Assembly: GCF_036057275.1 (NCBI RefSeq)
Contig: NZ_CP107945.1
Coordinates: 3,286,001 to 3,350,000, forward strand
Reading direction: 5' to 3'
DNA length: 64,000 nt
Origin: Streptomyces sp. NBC_00390
Lineage (GTDB): Bacteria > Actinomycetota > Actinomycetes > Streptomycetales > Streptomycetaceae
Shown here: piece by piece, positions 42,786 to 52,182 of the stretch
How positions within the stretch are numbered: position 1 is the first letter of the stretch
Layout of the letters: each line of letters starts with the position of its first letter
Made by a program: the position numbers and the translations under genes
Notes under the pieces: generated by a model
The model's input: only the letters and a program-made list of their open reading frames with translations
The model's database searches: none
What the model was told of the DNA's origin: nothing

Positions 42786-43930
42786 GCCGCCACCCCCTCG
42801 GCGTCGCCGACGCCCGCCACCACGCGCAGCAGCCCGGCGTGGTCGACGACGCCCAGACAGCGGCCGTCCTCGACGACACGGGCGCTCTGACCGGTGCGGG
42901 CGACCGCTTCGATCGCCTCGATGACCGTCGCGTCGGGGGCGAGCGCCGGGCCCGTCTCGCTCTCGGTCGCGTCCTTCGCCGGCCGCATCGCCGTACGGAC
43001 GGTCATGACCTGCTCGCGCGGCACATCGCGGACGAAGTCCCGTACGTAGTCGTCGGCCGGCGACCCGACGATCTCCTCCGGTGTGCCGAGCTGCACGATC
43101 CGGCCGTCGCGCATCAGCGCGATGCGGTCACCGAGCTTGAGCGCCTCGCTCAGATCGTGGGTGATGAAGACCATCGTGCGGCCCTCCTCGCGGTGCAGCC
43201 GGATGACCTCCTCCTGCATGTCGCGGCGGATCAGCGGGTCGAGCGCGCTGAACGGCTCGTCGAACAGCAGCACTTCGGGGTCGACGGCGAGCGCCCGCGC
43301 CAGACCGACGCGCTGCTGCTGGCCGCCGGAGAGCTGACCGGGGCGGCGGTGCTCCAGACCCTCCAGGCCCACCTTGGCGACGACATCGGCTGCCCGGGAC
43401 CGGCGGGCGGCCTTGCCGAGACCCTGGATCTCCAGTCCGTACGCGACGTTGTCGAGCACCGAGCGGTGCGGCAGCAGCCCGAAGTGCTGGAAGACCATGG
43501 AGGCACGGTGGCGGCGCAGCTCGCGCAGCCGGGCGGTGTCCATGGACAGGACGTCCTCGCCGTCGATGGCGATCGACCCGGAGGTCGGCTCGATCAGCCG
43601 GGTGAGGCAGCGCACGAGCGTGGACTTGCCGGAGCCGGACAGGCCCATCACGACGAAGACCTCGCCCTTGCGGACGTCGAAGGAGACATCGCGCACGGCG
43701 GCGGTGCAGCCGGTGCGGTCGCGCAGTTCGGCAGGCGTGAGTGCGCCGAGCTCGGCGTCGCGCGGGATGCGGGAGGCCTTGGGTCCGAAGACCTTCCACA
43801 GGTCACGGACCTGGAAGACGGGCGTGTCCGCCGCGGCGGGGGCGGTGTCGCCCGCCCCGGGGCTGTCGCTCTCGGGCGCGTCGGTCACGGACTTCTCCGT
43901 CACCGGATCGGACGTGGTCACGGGCTTCAT
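42782..43930 (-). CDS. Betaine/choline ABC transporter ATPase with CBS part
   Basis: 382 residues, ProV/OpuAA type. Walker [10 protein letters not shown] (about 95-103), signature LSGGQQQR, Walker [13 protein letters not shown] and the switch His in [10 protein letters not shown] are present, and a C-terminal region of about 110 residues (from [15 protein letters not shown], with [20 protein letters not shown]) looks like CBS modules that sense ionic strength in this family. N-terminal 36 residues are a disordered acidic tail. ATG 43930 overlaps the stop of the choline oxidase-like gene (ATGA), and the stop overlaps the permease GTG. Confidence 0.93.
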   Translation of the reverse strand: MKPVTTSDPVTEKSVTDAPESDSPGAGDTAPAAADTPVFQVRDLWKVFGPKASRIPRDAELGALTPAELRDRTGCTAAVRDVSFDVRKGEVFVVMGLSGSGKSTLVRCLTRLIEPTSGSIAIDGEDVLSMDTARLRELRRHRASMVFQHFGLLPHRSVLDNVAYGLEIQGLGKAARRSRAADVVAKVGLEGLEHRRPGQLSGGQQQRVGLARALAVDPEVLLFDEPFSALDPLIRRDMQEEVIRLHREEGRTMVFITHDLSEALKLGDRIALMRDGRIVQLGTPEEIVGSPADDYVRDFVRDVPREQVMTVRTAMRPAKDATESETGPALAPDATVIEAIEAVARTGQSARVVEDGRCLGVVDHAGLLRVVAGVGDAEGVAA

Positions 43931-45447
43931 CGGGTTTCTCCCTCATTCAGCAGATCCGCGCACTTCTCCCCGACCATCAGGACCCCGATCATCGGGTTCA
44001 CTGCCGGCATCGTCGGGAAGACGGACGCGTCGGCGATCCGGATCCCCTCCAGCCCCCGGATCCTCAAATCCGGTGCAACTACGGCGAGTTCATCTCCCGA
44101 GGACCCCATACGGCAGGTGCCGGCCGGGTGGTACACGGTGTGCGCGACCTTGCGCGCGTACTCCCCGATCTCCTCGTCCGAGGTGATCGCGGGCCCCGGG
44201 CAGACCTCGCGCTTCAGCCAGCTCGCCAGCGGTTCCCGGGCCGCGATCTGCCGGGCCAGCCGGATTCCGTCGACCAGCGTGCGCCCGTCGTAGTCGTCCT
44301 CGTCGGTGAAGTACCTGAAGTCCAGTGCGGGCTTGACCTGTGGATCCGCGCTGGTCAGGTAGAGCCGGCCGCGACTGCGCGGCTTGGGGATGTTCGGCGT
44401 CATGGACACCCCGTGCGCGGGCCGCTCGTAGCCGAGCCGCTCCGGGTTGTCGGTGAACGGGATCTGGTAGAAGTGGAACATCAGGTCGGGTCCGCCGGAC
44501 GCCTCGTCGCGCCGTACGAACAGACCCGCGTCACTGTCCATCGCAGAGTTCTCCGGGATCGGCCCGTGCGTCTCCCAGACGATCACCGACTCGGGGTGGT
44601 CGAGCAGGTTCTCGCCGACGCCCGGCAGATCGTGGACGACCGGGATGCCGAGAGCCTCGAGGTCCTGCTTCGGTCCGATGCCGGAGTGCAGGAGCAGTCG
44701 CGGGGTGTCCACAGCGCCCGCGCAGACGAGGACTTCGCGCCGCGCCCGTACGAGCCGCTCCTCGCCGTCCTTGGTGCGTACGTGCACACCCTTCGCGCGG
44801 GTGCCGTCCAGCTCCAGCCGGAACGCCCAGGTCTCCAGGGCGATGTGCAGGTTCGGCCGGTCCAGGAAGGGGTGCAGGTAGGCGACCGAGGCGGACGAAC
44901 GCTTGTTGTTCTCCGGGTGGTAGGCGAGGTCGAAGAAACCGACGCCCTCGTGGAAGGGCTGCCGGTTGAATCCCTCGACGCGCGGCACTCCGAGCGCCGT
45001 CCGCGCCGCGTCGACGAAGTCGCGGGCGATCGGGTTACGGTCGGCCTCGTCGACGGGGACGATGTTGTTGAGCAGCCGGCCGTAGTACGGGTCCATGGCC
45101 GCGGCGTCCCAGCCCTGCGCACCGGCCGCCGCCCACTCGTCCCAGTCGGACGGCAGCGGCTTGAAGGCGATGAGGGTGTTGTGCGAGGAGCAGCCGCCGA
45201 GGACGCGGGCCCGGCTGTGGCGGATGTGGGAGTTGCCGCGGGGCTGCTCGGTGGTCGGGTAGTCGTAGTCGAGTTCCCCGCCGAGCAGGCCCATCCAGCG
45301 GCGCAGGGTCAGTACGTCGTCGCGGCCGACGTCGCTGGGGCCACCCTCGATGACGGCGACGGAGATGTCCGGGTTCTCGGTGAGGCGGGAGGCGATCACC
45401 GATCCGGCGGTGCCGCCCCCGACGACGACATAGTCGTACTCGGTCAT
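43927..45447 (-). CDS. GMC oxidoreductase, choline oxidase-like
   Basis: 506 residues. The Rossmann motif is [16 protein letters not shown] (7-22). [15 protein letters not shown] carries His89, at the place of the covalent FAD histidine (His99) of Arthrobacter choline oxidase; ordinary choline dehydrogenases read GGSSSxN there. The C-terminal catalytic pair is His in [15 protein letters not shown] and Asn in [10 protein letters not shown]. The product should oxidise choline to betaine aldehyde, perhaps further to betaine, with O2. The segment that binds the choline cation in Arthrobacter (a Glu near two Trp) reads [12 protein letters not shown] here, an Asp without the Trp residues. Its start is 17 bases past the aldehyde dehydrogenase gene. 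Confidence 0.9.
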   Translation of the reverse strand: MTEYDYVVVGGGTAGSVIASRLTENPDISVAVIEGGPSDVGRDDVLTLRRWMGLLGGELDYDYPTTEQPRGNSHIRHSRARVLGGCSSHNTLIAFKPLPSDWDEWAAAGAQGWDAAAMDPYYGRLLNNIVPVDEADRNPIARDFVDAARTALGVPRVEGFNRQPFHEGVGFFDLAYHPENNKRSSASVAYLHPFLDRPNLHIALETWAFRLELDGTRAKGVHVRTKDGEERLVRARREVLVCAGAVDTPRLLLHSGIGPKQDLEALGIPVVHDLPGVGENLLDHPESVIVWETHGPIPENSAMDSDAGLFVRRDEASGGPDLMFHFYQIPFTDNPERLGYERPAHGVSMTPNIPKPRSRGRLYLTSADPQVKPALDFRYFTDEDDYDGRTLVDGIRLARQIAAREPLASWLKREVCPGPAITSDEEIGEYARKVAHTVYHPAGTCRMGSSGDELAVVAPDLRIRGLEGIRIADASVFPTMPAVNPMIGVLMVGEKCADLLNEGETR

Positions 45448-45464
45448 GGTGCGTGTTCCCCTGG

Positions 45465-46949
45465 TCAGCCCGCGAACCAGCGCACGGGGCGCGGGGCGAG
45501 GTTCTGGTAGATGTGCTTGGTCTCCCGGTATTCGGCGAGCCCGGCCGGGCCCAGCTCACGGCCGATGCCGGACTTGCCGAAGCCGCCCCATTCCGCCTGC
45601 GGCAGGTAGGGGTGGAAGTCGTTGATCCAGACGGTCCCGTGCCTCATCCGCCCGGCGACCCGCCGCGCCCGCCCGGGGTCGGCGGTCCACACTGCCCCGG
45701 CGAGCCCGTACTCCGTGTCGTTGGCGAGAGCGATCGCCTCGTCCTCCGTGCGGAACGTCTCGACGGTGAGAACGGGGCCGAAGACCTCCTCGCGGACGAC
45801 GCGCATGCCGCGGTGGCACTGGTCGAGGACGGTGGGCCGGTAGAAGTAGCCGGGGCCGTCCGGCCGTTCACCGCCGGCCCGCAGGACCGCACCCTCCTTG
45901 AGCGCCGTCTCGACGAACTCCTCGGTCCTGGCGAGCTGCTGCCGCGACACGAGGGGTCCGCACTCCACGCCCTCGTCGCTGCCGCGCCCGATGCGGATCT
46001 TCCCGGCGCGGCGCGCGAGTTCGGCGACGAAGCGTTCGCGCAGCGGCTCCTCGACGATGAGCCGGGAGCCGGCGGAGCAGACCTGGCCGCTGTGGATGAA
46101 GGCGGCGTTCAGCGCCTGGTCCACGGCGGTGTCGAAGCCCTCGTCGGTCGAGCACGCGTCGGCGAAGACGACGTTCGGGTTCTTGCCGCCGAGTTCGAGT
46201 GCGACCTTCTTGACGGTGTCCGCGGCGGCGCGCATCACCTTGGTGCCGCTGACGAGCCCGCCGGTGAAGGACACCAGGTCCACGTCGGGGTGCTCGGCGA
46301 GCCTGGCTCCGACCGGGTCCCCGGCGCCGGTGACGATGTTCGCGACACCGGGCGGCAGTCCGGCCTCGGTGAGCAGGTCGATCAGCGCGACGGTGGTGAG
46401 CGGGGTGAGCTCGCTGGGCTTGATCACGAAGGTGTTGCCCGCGGCCAGTGCCGGGGCGATCTTCCAGCTGGCCTGAAGGAGCGGGTAGTTCCACGGCGTG
46501 ATCAGGGCGCAGACGCCGACCGGCTCATGGACGACCACGCTGTGGATGTCGTCCGACCCGGCGTCGACGACGCGGCCGCCGCTCTCGTTCATGACGAGGT
46601 CGGCGAAGTAGAGGAAGGCGTCGCGTACACAGTCGACGTCGACGCGCCCTTCCTCCAGGGTCTTCCCGGCGTCGCGGCTCTCCAGCGCGCCGATCCTCTC
46701 CCGGTCGCGCTCCAGCAGTCCGGCCACACGGCGGAGCAGCGCGGCCCTCTCGGGCGTGGGCGTCCGCGGCCACTTTCCCGTGTCGAACGCGGACCGCGCA
46801 GCGGCGACAGCCGCGTCGGTGTCCTCGGCCCCACCCTCCGCGACGACAGCGAAAACGTCCGCATCGGCGGGGTCGATGATCTCGCGCACGGCTCCTGAGG
46901 CGGCTGCGCGCCACTCTCCGCCCACATGGATGGTCTTTTGTGCCGACAC
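45465..46949 (-). CDS. betB: Betaine aldehyde dehydrogenase-like enzyme
   Basis: 494 residues, ALDH superfamily. The base is in VALELGGKNPNVVFADAC, the catalytic Cys is in FIHSGQVCSAGSRLIVEE, and the NAD site block ITPWNYPLLQASWKIAPAL is near residue 150; TVWINDFHPYLPQAEWGGFG near the end is typical of BetB. It turns betaine aldehyde into glycine betaine in the cytoplasm with NAD(P). GTG 46949 opens the operon. Next to choline import genes and a choline oxidase-like gene the assignment is good, though other aldehydes are possible. Confidence 0.88.
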   Translation of the reverse strand: MSAQKTIHVGGEWRAAASGAVREIIDPADADVFAVVAEGGAEDTDAAVAAARSAFDTGKWPRTPTPERAALLRRVAGLLERDRERIGALESRDAGKTLEEGRVDVDCVRDAFLYFADLVMNESGGRVVDAGSDDIHSVVVHEPVGVCALITPWNYPLLQASWKIAPALAAGNTFVIKPSELTPLTTVALIDLLTEAGLPPGVANIVTGAGDPVGARLAEHPDVDLVSFTGGLVSGTKVMRAAADTVKKVALELGGKNPNVVFADACSTDEGFDTAVDQALNAAFIHSGQVCSAGSRLIVEEPLRERFVAELARRAGKIRIGRGSDEGVECGPLVSRQQLARTEEFVETALKEGAVLRAGGERPDGPGYFYRPTVLDQCHRGMRVVREEVFGPVLTVETFRTEDEAIALANDTEYGLAGAVWTADPGRARRVAGRMRHGTVWINDFHPYLPQAEWGGFGKSGIGRELGPAGLAEYRETKHIYQNLAPRPVRWFAG

Positions 46950-47304
46950 GTCGTGTTTGGCCTTCCGTTCCCGTTACGCACCGTGCCGGTCACCCACCCC
47001 GGCGATCTGGCCGCCTGCCCCACCTGGCAAGAACCATGCGCAATGCTTGACAGAAAGTGACCTGAGTCACTCCAGGCCAAGATCACGGGAACGCCGCACC
47101 GCGACCGCGGCGCGACCGTCCGCCCCCCTCCTGGCGATCAGCGGATCCGGCGTCGCCGGCGACCACATGCCGGGCCATGGCCCTCCACCTGCGCGACTTC
47201 ACCGGGGCCGGCTGTCGGAACGGTCCGCCGCGTACGGCCCACCACGCCCGCGGCCGTCGAGGCCGAGCTCAACGCCCGCTGATCCACCTCATAGAGTCAG
47301 GGAC
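46950..47304. other. Control region between the betaine operon and the DUF6882 gene
   Basis: 355 bases between divergent genes. The left part should hold the promoter of the betaine operon and contains the palindrome at 47056. The right part (47100-47300) shows no clear motif. I see no BetI-type regulator gene nearby. Confidence 0.6.
47056..47071. promoter_or_regulatory. Inverted repeat upstream of the betaine operon
   Basis: AGTGAC-CTGA-GTCACT, arms exact. It lies about 107 bases upstream of GTG 46949, next to TTGACA (47047-47052) on the other strand. Candidate operator for betB and the downstream genes. Confidence 0.55.
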
Positions 47305-48006
47305 ATGACCAAGCACTTCAGCGACCCGTTCCTCCGGGTCACGGAGCAGCACGCCGCCTGGGGCGCCGAGCAGCTGGAGGCCTTCAACGAGTTCATGCCC
47401 ATGGGCGAGTGGAGCGCCGATCTCGGGCAGTGCCTCTACCGGCAGGCGGGGCGTGAGCTGCGGATCTCGCTCCTCGGCACGTACGACACCAGCGAGCAGT
47501 CGTGGCTCTGGGCCTGGGCCAACCCCGGATTCCAGGGCACCCCCGTCGCCGGCGCGGCCGAGAGGGTCAGGCAGTACGGACAGGCCCACGGACTGCACGA
47601 GTTCACGCACGAACTCATACAGCTCGCGGCGCACGACGACCCACGCCGCGCCGCCGAAACCCTCGCGTTCACTGCCATGGGCGTGCTCGGAGCCGCCGGT
47701 TATCTCGGGGTGCAGGCGAGTCCCGACGCCCGTGCGTACATGGTTCCCGACGACCCCCAGGTCCCGCGCGCCGAGCCCGATGCCATCACGCTGCCGCGCG
47801 TCCTGCTCACCGGCGCCGGCCTGCTCGGCGGTTCCGCGCGGCAGGTCGTCGCCGGGTACTTCGGCCACCACGACCTTCCCCAGCGCGTGGCCACGGACCG
47901 GATGAGCGCCGGACTCCCGAACGGCGGCACGGTGGACGTCCTCTTCGACGACGCCGACCGCATCGCCTCGGTCAGCATCAACTCGGGGGAGCCCGCGTCC
48001 GCGTGA
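47305..48006 (+). CDS. DUF6882-family protein
   Basis: 233 residues, soluble. HAAWGAEQLEAFNEFMPMGE, WSADLGQCLYRQAGRELRIS and TSEQSWLWAWANPGFQG are the diagnostic blocks of a family found in Streptomyces and other bacteria with no known function. A hydrophobic helical segment (AFTAMGVLGAAGYLGVQASP) is in the middle. ATG 47305 has CAGGGA just ahead. It stands alone, facing the WXG100-type operon, with a strong shared terminator. Confidence 0.82.
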   Translation: MTKHFSDPFLRVTEQHAAWGAEQLEAFNEFMPMGEWSADLGQCLYRQAGRELRISLLGTYDTSEQSWLWAWANPGFQGTPVAGAAERVRQYGQAHGLHEFTHELIQLAAHDDPRRAAETLAFTAMGVLGAAGYLGVQASPDARAYMVPDDPQVPRAEPDAITLPRVLLTGAGLLGGSARQVVAGYFGHHDLPQRVATDRMSAGLPNGGTVDVLFDDADRIASVSINSGEPASA

Positions 48007-48033
48007 CGCAGGCACGCCACGGCGTGGCACGTC

Positions 48034-48065
48034 GCGCCGGATCGTGACATCACACGATCCGGCGC
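48034..48065. terminator. Bidirectional terminator, 13-bp stem
   Basis: GCGCCGGATCGTG, loop ACATCA, CACGATCCGGCGC, perfect, between convergent genes. Confidence 0.88.
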
Positions 48066-48074
48066 CACGCGGTC

Positions 48075-49157
48075 TCAGGGCAGCCGGAGGTCCGAGCACC
48101 CCTGTGCCCTGGCCGACTGCCCGGCGAACGCCTTCAGCGCGGCCGCCTCGAAGGACGCCGAACGCTTCTTCACCGCGAAGCTGTTCTTCTGCGGGTCGTG
48201 GACCCGCCAGAGCGTGAACACGGCACGCTCGGCGGAACCGGGGCACCGAGCGGTCGCCCAGGCATGGTTCGTTCCCTCGACGGCTCCGGCCTGGCCGCGC
48301 AGCCGCGTAGGGGTGAGCGCCCTGAATGCCTTGGCCAGGGGGCCGTAGGCGGCCGACAGGCGGTACCCGGGCTCGCCGCCCGGGGTGGCCAGGAAGCAGT
48401 CGGTCAGGGACGCGTTCTTCTGCCCGACGGACTCCATGGCCCCGGGGACTCCGGCCTTCCGGGCCTCGGCGGCCGACGGCCGGAGGGCTGCGCACGTGCC
48501 GTTCGCCCGGTCCAGAGGAACCGGGGCACCGAGCGGGTCGTCCGGTGCGTCCGTTGTCTCCTTCCCGCCGGACGCCTCGCAGCCGAACTCCTCGGCCGCC
48601 TTCATCGCCGTGGCGGTCGTGAGGCGGGCCTGGGCCGCTTGCCGTGCGCCGCCGTCGCCCGGGCCGCCGCCGCTGCCGCTCAGGAGGCTGCTGACGAAGA
48701 GGCTCTCGTCCTTGCGGTTCCGGCACGCCAGGACGACCGACACCTGGGGAACATCGCCGCCCAGGCTGAAGGCCCCCGGCCAGTCGCCGCCCAGCGGGGC
48801 GGCCCTGCCCAGCACGCCCGTCATGTCCGCCCGCCGAAGCGACAGCGCCTGATCGTCGGCGTCGCTGCCCCAGCGGACGTCGATCCGCAGCGAGTCGTGA
48901 CTGTCCCGCGAGGTGACGGCACAGCGCGTGAGCGCGCCGGATCCCGGGTCGGATTCCAGGTCGGAGGACGCCACACGGTCACCGTCGAGGGCCTCGACAA
49001 GGCCGGAGCGTGCCAGGGTCCCCCGGCAGGCACGGTCGAGGGACATCCCGTCACGCCACTCGCCGAGGACCCCGGTGAAATGGAGGACGCCGGCGAGCAG
49101 CGCGAGACAGGAGACGAGGACGACCGCCACAGGGCCGCGGTTTTCTTTGAGTCGCAT
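48075..49157 (-). CDS. Membrane-anchored or secreted protein of the DUF6571 operon
   Basis: 360 residues. One N-terminal helix (about 9-30, VAVVLVSCLALLAGVLHFTG) is followed by a large outer part with nine Cys residues in conserved-looking pairs (RACRGTLARSG, ALTRCAVTS, VVLACRNRKDES, NGTCAALRPS, SLTDCFLAT, ATARCPGSA, QGCSDLRLP). Two similar halves start at about 35 and 220: each has a CxxL-type Cys, a Ser/Ala-rich stretch and a beta-rich end, so the domain may be duplicated. I do not know the family. It is the third gene of the unit starting at 51921; the gap from the 741-residue gene is 60 bases. Confidence 0.78.
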   Translation of the reverse strand: MRLKENRGPVAVVLVSCLALLAGVLHFTGVLGEWRDGMSLDRACRGTLARSGLVEALDGDRVASSDLESDPGSGALTRCAVTSRDSHDSLRIDVRWGSDADDQALSLRRADMTGVLGRAAPLGGDWPGAFSLGGDVPQVSVVLACRNRKDESLFVSSLLSGSGGGPGDGGARQAAQARLTTATAMKAAEEFGCEASGGKETTDAPDDPLGAPVPLDRANGTCAALRPSAAEARKAGVPGAMESVGQKNASLTDCFLATPGGEPGYRLSAAYGPLAKAFRALTPTRLRGQAGAVEGTNHAWATARCPGSAERAVFTLWRVHDPQKNSFAVKKRSASFEAAALKAFAGQSARAQGCSDLRLP

Positions 49158-49217
49158 ACAGGTGTTTCAGTCCGCTCCGGGAGTGCGTGGGCTGTGCGGT
49201 CCGGTCGGTCCCGCCTG

Positions 49218-51443
49218 TCAGTAGTCGGAGCGCAGATGACGCAGCGCCCCGTCCCGCCCCCTCTCGTGGTGGACCTGACCGTGCCCCATGAGGTTCCTGG
49301 TGAAGTCGCTGTCCTCCGCGTGGCCGTTGCTCTTGGCCCACTCGACGACCATGGCATCCACCTCCCGCTGACCGGCGTTGAACTGCTTGGAGTTCTCGGC
49401 GGTCGCTTCCGTGCTGGCCTCGGCGATGCGGTCCTTGGTCGCCTCGTACGAGTAGAAGTCGAGGACCCTGTTCGCCAGGTCTCCGGGGACTGCCATCTTC
49501 TCGGGCGTGAAGTTCAGCACCGCACCGGAGCTTCCGGTGAGTGCGTGGTTGAAGTCGTTCGCCCACTGGATGTTGTCGAACCGCCTGTCGAAGACGACAT
49601 CCGCCCTGACCCCGTCGTACGCGCCGAGCGACGCCGAGGTCTCCATGATCCGGTTCTGGGTGGCCAGGCTCCTGGCGTCGTCGGGCATGGCCGCGAAAAG
49701 GTCCTGGGAGTACTGCTTCTCGGCCCGGTACACCTGCCCGAACGCCTCCGGGTCGTTGGCGACGCCCCGCATGATCTTCACCAGCTCTTCCTTGGGGACG
49801 GCCATACGGGCCTGCCCGTCGTCGTTCCAGACGCGGTCCACGCCGTTGTACTTGTTGTTGTCCATGCCGAGGATCTGGTGGGTGTCCGGCGTGTAGTCCA
49901 TCAGCATGTGGGCCATCGGCGCGCGGAGGTTCGCCGGGAGCTTCTCCGCCTCGCCCGCGGCGTTCAGCACGCCGATGCTCTCGTTCATCACGCGGGCCTG
50001 GGCCATGTCATGGCCGCCGAGGTCGTACGTCGAACCGGGCACGTGGCCCGTCGCGGCCGCCTCGAGCGCGGCGCCGAAACCGGTGCGGTTGTCCTGGTCG
50101 GCGGCGTCCGGAGCGACGACCTCGACCTTCCCGGACGTCCGCTCGGTGTCGACGCCGTTCCAGTCGCGCCTGTCCAGCAGGTACGAGAGGTTGTCGTTCT
50201 TGTTGTCCGGGCCCGGGTCGAGATACTCGGTCGCGGTCCTCGGGTCGTCCGCCATGATGCCCAGCACCCCGTCGAGGGGGTCGTTGGCGAACCAGCCGTC
50301 CTTCTTGCCGCTGAAGTCGCCGGACAGGTCCCAGATGTCCGGGTCACCGCCCCGCTTCTCGTCCTCGGCCGTGCGGATGTCGTCCGCCATGTCCTTGAGG
50401 AACTGGCCGGAGTAGCCGTCGCCGTGCTGCATGAGGGTGACCAGGCTCTGGTAGCCGCGCGCCTCCTGGCCGTGCCCCCGGCCGATGTCGACCTTTCCGC
50501 CCGTCACCTCGAGGTCGTACTGTTTGACCCCGGCCTTCTTCAGATCCTCGCGGAACTGCGTGTAGAACGCGGACTTCGGGTCCTTGGTCGCCGTCGCCAG
50601 CGTGGTGGCCAGGCCCTTCTGCAGGTCCAGGTACTCCTGCCTGCGGCCCTTGTCCCCGGAGTGGGCAAGGTCGCTCAGCTTGTTGGTGAACGTGAGGGTG
50701 CCTGAAGCACCCAGGCCGCTCAGCAGGGTCTGGCTGAAGGCCTTGTCCCCGGAGTTGTCACGGAAGGACCGCCGGGCCTCCCGAAGGTCCGCCTCCGAGG
50801 CGTCGCCTGAGTTGATCCGGGTCGCGATGTCCTTCAGGTGCTGCGCTTCGTACTTCTCGACGTCGCCCTGGGCACTCGCGTTGAAGCCTCCGGCCGTGCC
50901 GTCCATCAGGTCGGAGTCGACCACCACTGCGTCGAGAGCGATCTTGACGCCGTCGTCGCAGTCACCGGCGGCCTTCACCGCCTGCTCGATGCGCTGAGCC
51001 CACTCTGCGGCCTTCTGCCGGGCGCTCTCCTGGTAGTCGCGGTCGTGCACGTAGGCGGTGTACTCCCCTCTGTCCAGCAGCGAGGTGTCGAACTGGACGA
51101 CACCCTGCTCGGAGACCCGCATACCGTCCTTGACGGCGGCGTCCCGCTGGGTGCTGACCTTGCCCCGTGCCTCGACGAACTGCGTGTGCGCGTCCCGCAG
51201 GAGGGAGGCGACGGCCTTCGCCTCCTTCTGGGCGGCCTGGTACTCCTTGAGCGTCACATCGAAGCGCAGGCTCGCGGCCTGGGCGCTCAGCCCGGTCCAG
51301 GACGGGCCCATGGATATGCCATGGACGTCCTTCTTGTACTGGTCCTCGAGTTTCTTGAACTCGCCCGCCATCGCCTCCCATTTCTCGGCAGCCGAGGTGA
51401 GGGTGGACAGGTCGGTCGTCATCACTTCGTGGTAGGTCGGCAC
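49218..51443 (-). CDS. Large WXG100-type helical protein, DUF6571-like
   Basis: 741 residues, no signal peptide or membrane helix. The first 100 residues are WXG100-like: two helices with Trp-Thr-Gly at 49-51 in MGPSWTGLSAQAASLRF, then a coiled-coil QAAQKEAKAVASLLRDAHTQ-type second helix. The rest is helical and Asp-rich, with RDYQESARQKAAEWAQRIEQ, NRTGFGAALEAAATGHVPGS and DYTPDTHQILGMDNNKYNGV. This fits a large Streptomyces family (DUF6571) that I believe is made next to small WXG-like partners. Export by an ESX/type VII system is an inference. GTG 51443 has GGGGGA four bases ahead. Confidence 0.82.
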   Translation of the reverse strand: MPTYHEVMTTDLSTLTSAAEKWEAMAGEFKKLEDQYKKDVHGISMGPSWTGLSAQAASLRFDVTLKEYQAAQKEAKAVASLLRDAHTQFVEARGKVSTQRDAAVKDGMRVSEQGVVQFDTSLLDRGEYTAYVHDRDYQESARQKAAEWAQRIEQAVKAAGDCDDGVKIALDAVVVDSDLMDGTAGGFNASAQGDVEKYEAQHLKDIATRINSGDASEADLREARRSFRDNSGDKAFSQTLLSGLGASGTLTFTNKLSDLAHSGDKGRRQEYLDLQKGLATTLATATKDPKSAFYTQFREDLKKAGVKQYDLEVTGGKVDIGRGHGQEARGYQSLVTLMQHGDGYSGQFLKDMADDIRTAEDEKRGGDPDIWDLSGDFSGKKDGWFANDPLDGVLGIMADDPRTATEYLDPGPDNKNDNLSYLLDRRDWNGVDTERTSGKVEVVAPDAADQDNRTGFGAALEAAATGHVPGSTYDLGGHDMAQARVMNESIGVLNAAGEAEKLPANLRAPMAHMLMDYTPDTHQILGMDNNKYNGVDRVWNDDGQARMAVPKEELVKIMRGVANDPEAFGQVYRAEKQYSQDLFAAMPDDARSLATQNRIMETSASLGAYDGVRADVVFDRRFDNIQWANDFNHALTGSSGAVLNFTPEKMAVPGDLANRVLDFYSYEATKDRIAEASTEATAENSKQFNAGQREVDAMVVEWAKSNGHAEDSDFTRNLMGHGQVHHERGRDGALRHLRSDY

Positions 51444-51471
51444 GCGTCCCCCATGAGCAGTCGATCAGCGG

Positions 51472-51921
51472 TCAGTTCTGTATGCCCCTGGGCACGAGGC
51501 CCGGTTGCGAGGCGATGCCGATGTCGTTGTTCACGAGTACGGAGTTGGTCCGACGCAGAGCGAACTTCTCCGACGTCAGACGATCCATCAGCACCTTGAC
51601 CTGCTTCTCCCACGCCTGATGCGCCTTCTTCAACGCGCCTGCGGTGTCCCAGCCATGACCGTCCTTGGGGCCGAACTCCCTGACCGCCGCGCCGGTGCTG
51701 TCCTCGGCCACGTTGCCGGCCTTGCCGGTGCCCGGCTCCAGGTGCTTCTCGATGGAGCCGGCCGCGGCCTTCTTCTGCGCCGGGGTCGAGGCCAGGTCCG
51801 GACCGAACAGCGCTGGACCGCCTCCTGAGCCACCGCCCCCGTCGAGCTGGTTGAGTCTCGTCCCGGTGGATGGCCGCGAGGCCACATCCGCTTTGATCTG
51901 CTCCCACTCGTCCCAGGCCAT
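51472..51921 (-). CDS. Small partner protein, first gene of the DUF6571 operon
   Basis: 149 residues. MAWDEWEQIKADVASRPSTG is followed by a Gly-rich linker, then GPDLASTPAQKKAAAGSIEK and a long helix with HQAWEKQVKVLMDRLTSEKF. No signal peptide. A length near 150 and two helices fit a small secreted or chaperone-like partner for the 741-residue protein, whose gene starts 28 bases on. ATG 51921. I do not recognise a named family. Confidence 0.75.
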   Translation of the reverse strand: MAWDEWEQIKADVASRPSTGTRLNQLDGGGGSGGGPALFGPDLASTPAQKKAAAGSIEKHLEPGTGKAGNVAEDSTGAAVREFGPKDGHGWDTAGALKKAHQAWEKQVKVLMDRLTSEKFALRRTNSVLVNNDIGIASQPGLVPRGIQN

Positions 51922-52182
51922 GCGCTCTCCTCATACGTGGTGATCGCTTTGCAGCAACCCTACGTAACGAGGTTCGCGAAGGGGAAGTCCGTTGAACGGA
52001 AACGGAGTTGGGTCACGCCTCCGGTCGACCGTACGGAGCGGGAACGGTAGCGACTGCGATCCACGTTGCATGTGCGGACGCATCCGTCCGACCCCCTGCC
52101 CACACCGCGGCCCGTCGCCGTGCTGGACCGGATCCGCGGCTACGAGCGGTCGGGCCTGCCGCACGGGTGACCTCCCTCGGCA

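Noticed and set aside
48198..50705. An 835-codon open frame antisense to the DUF6571 operon
   Set aside because: No recognisable motif; explained by third-position GC bias of the real genes on the minus strand.
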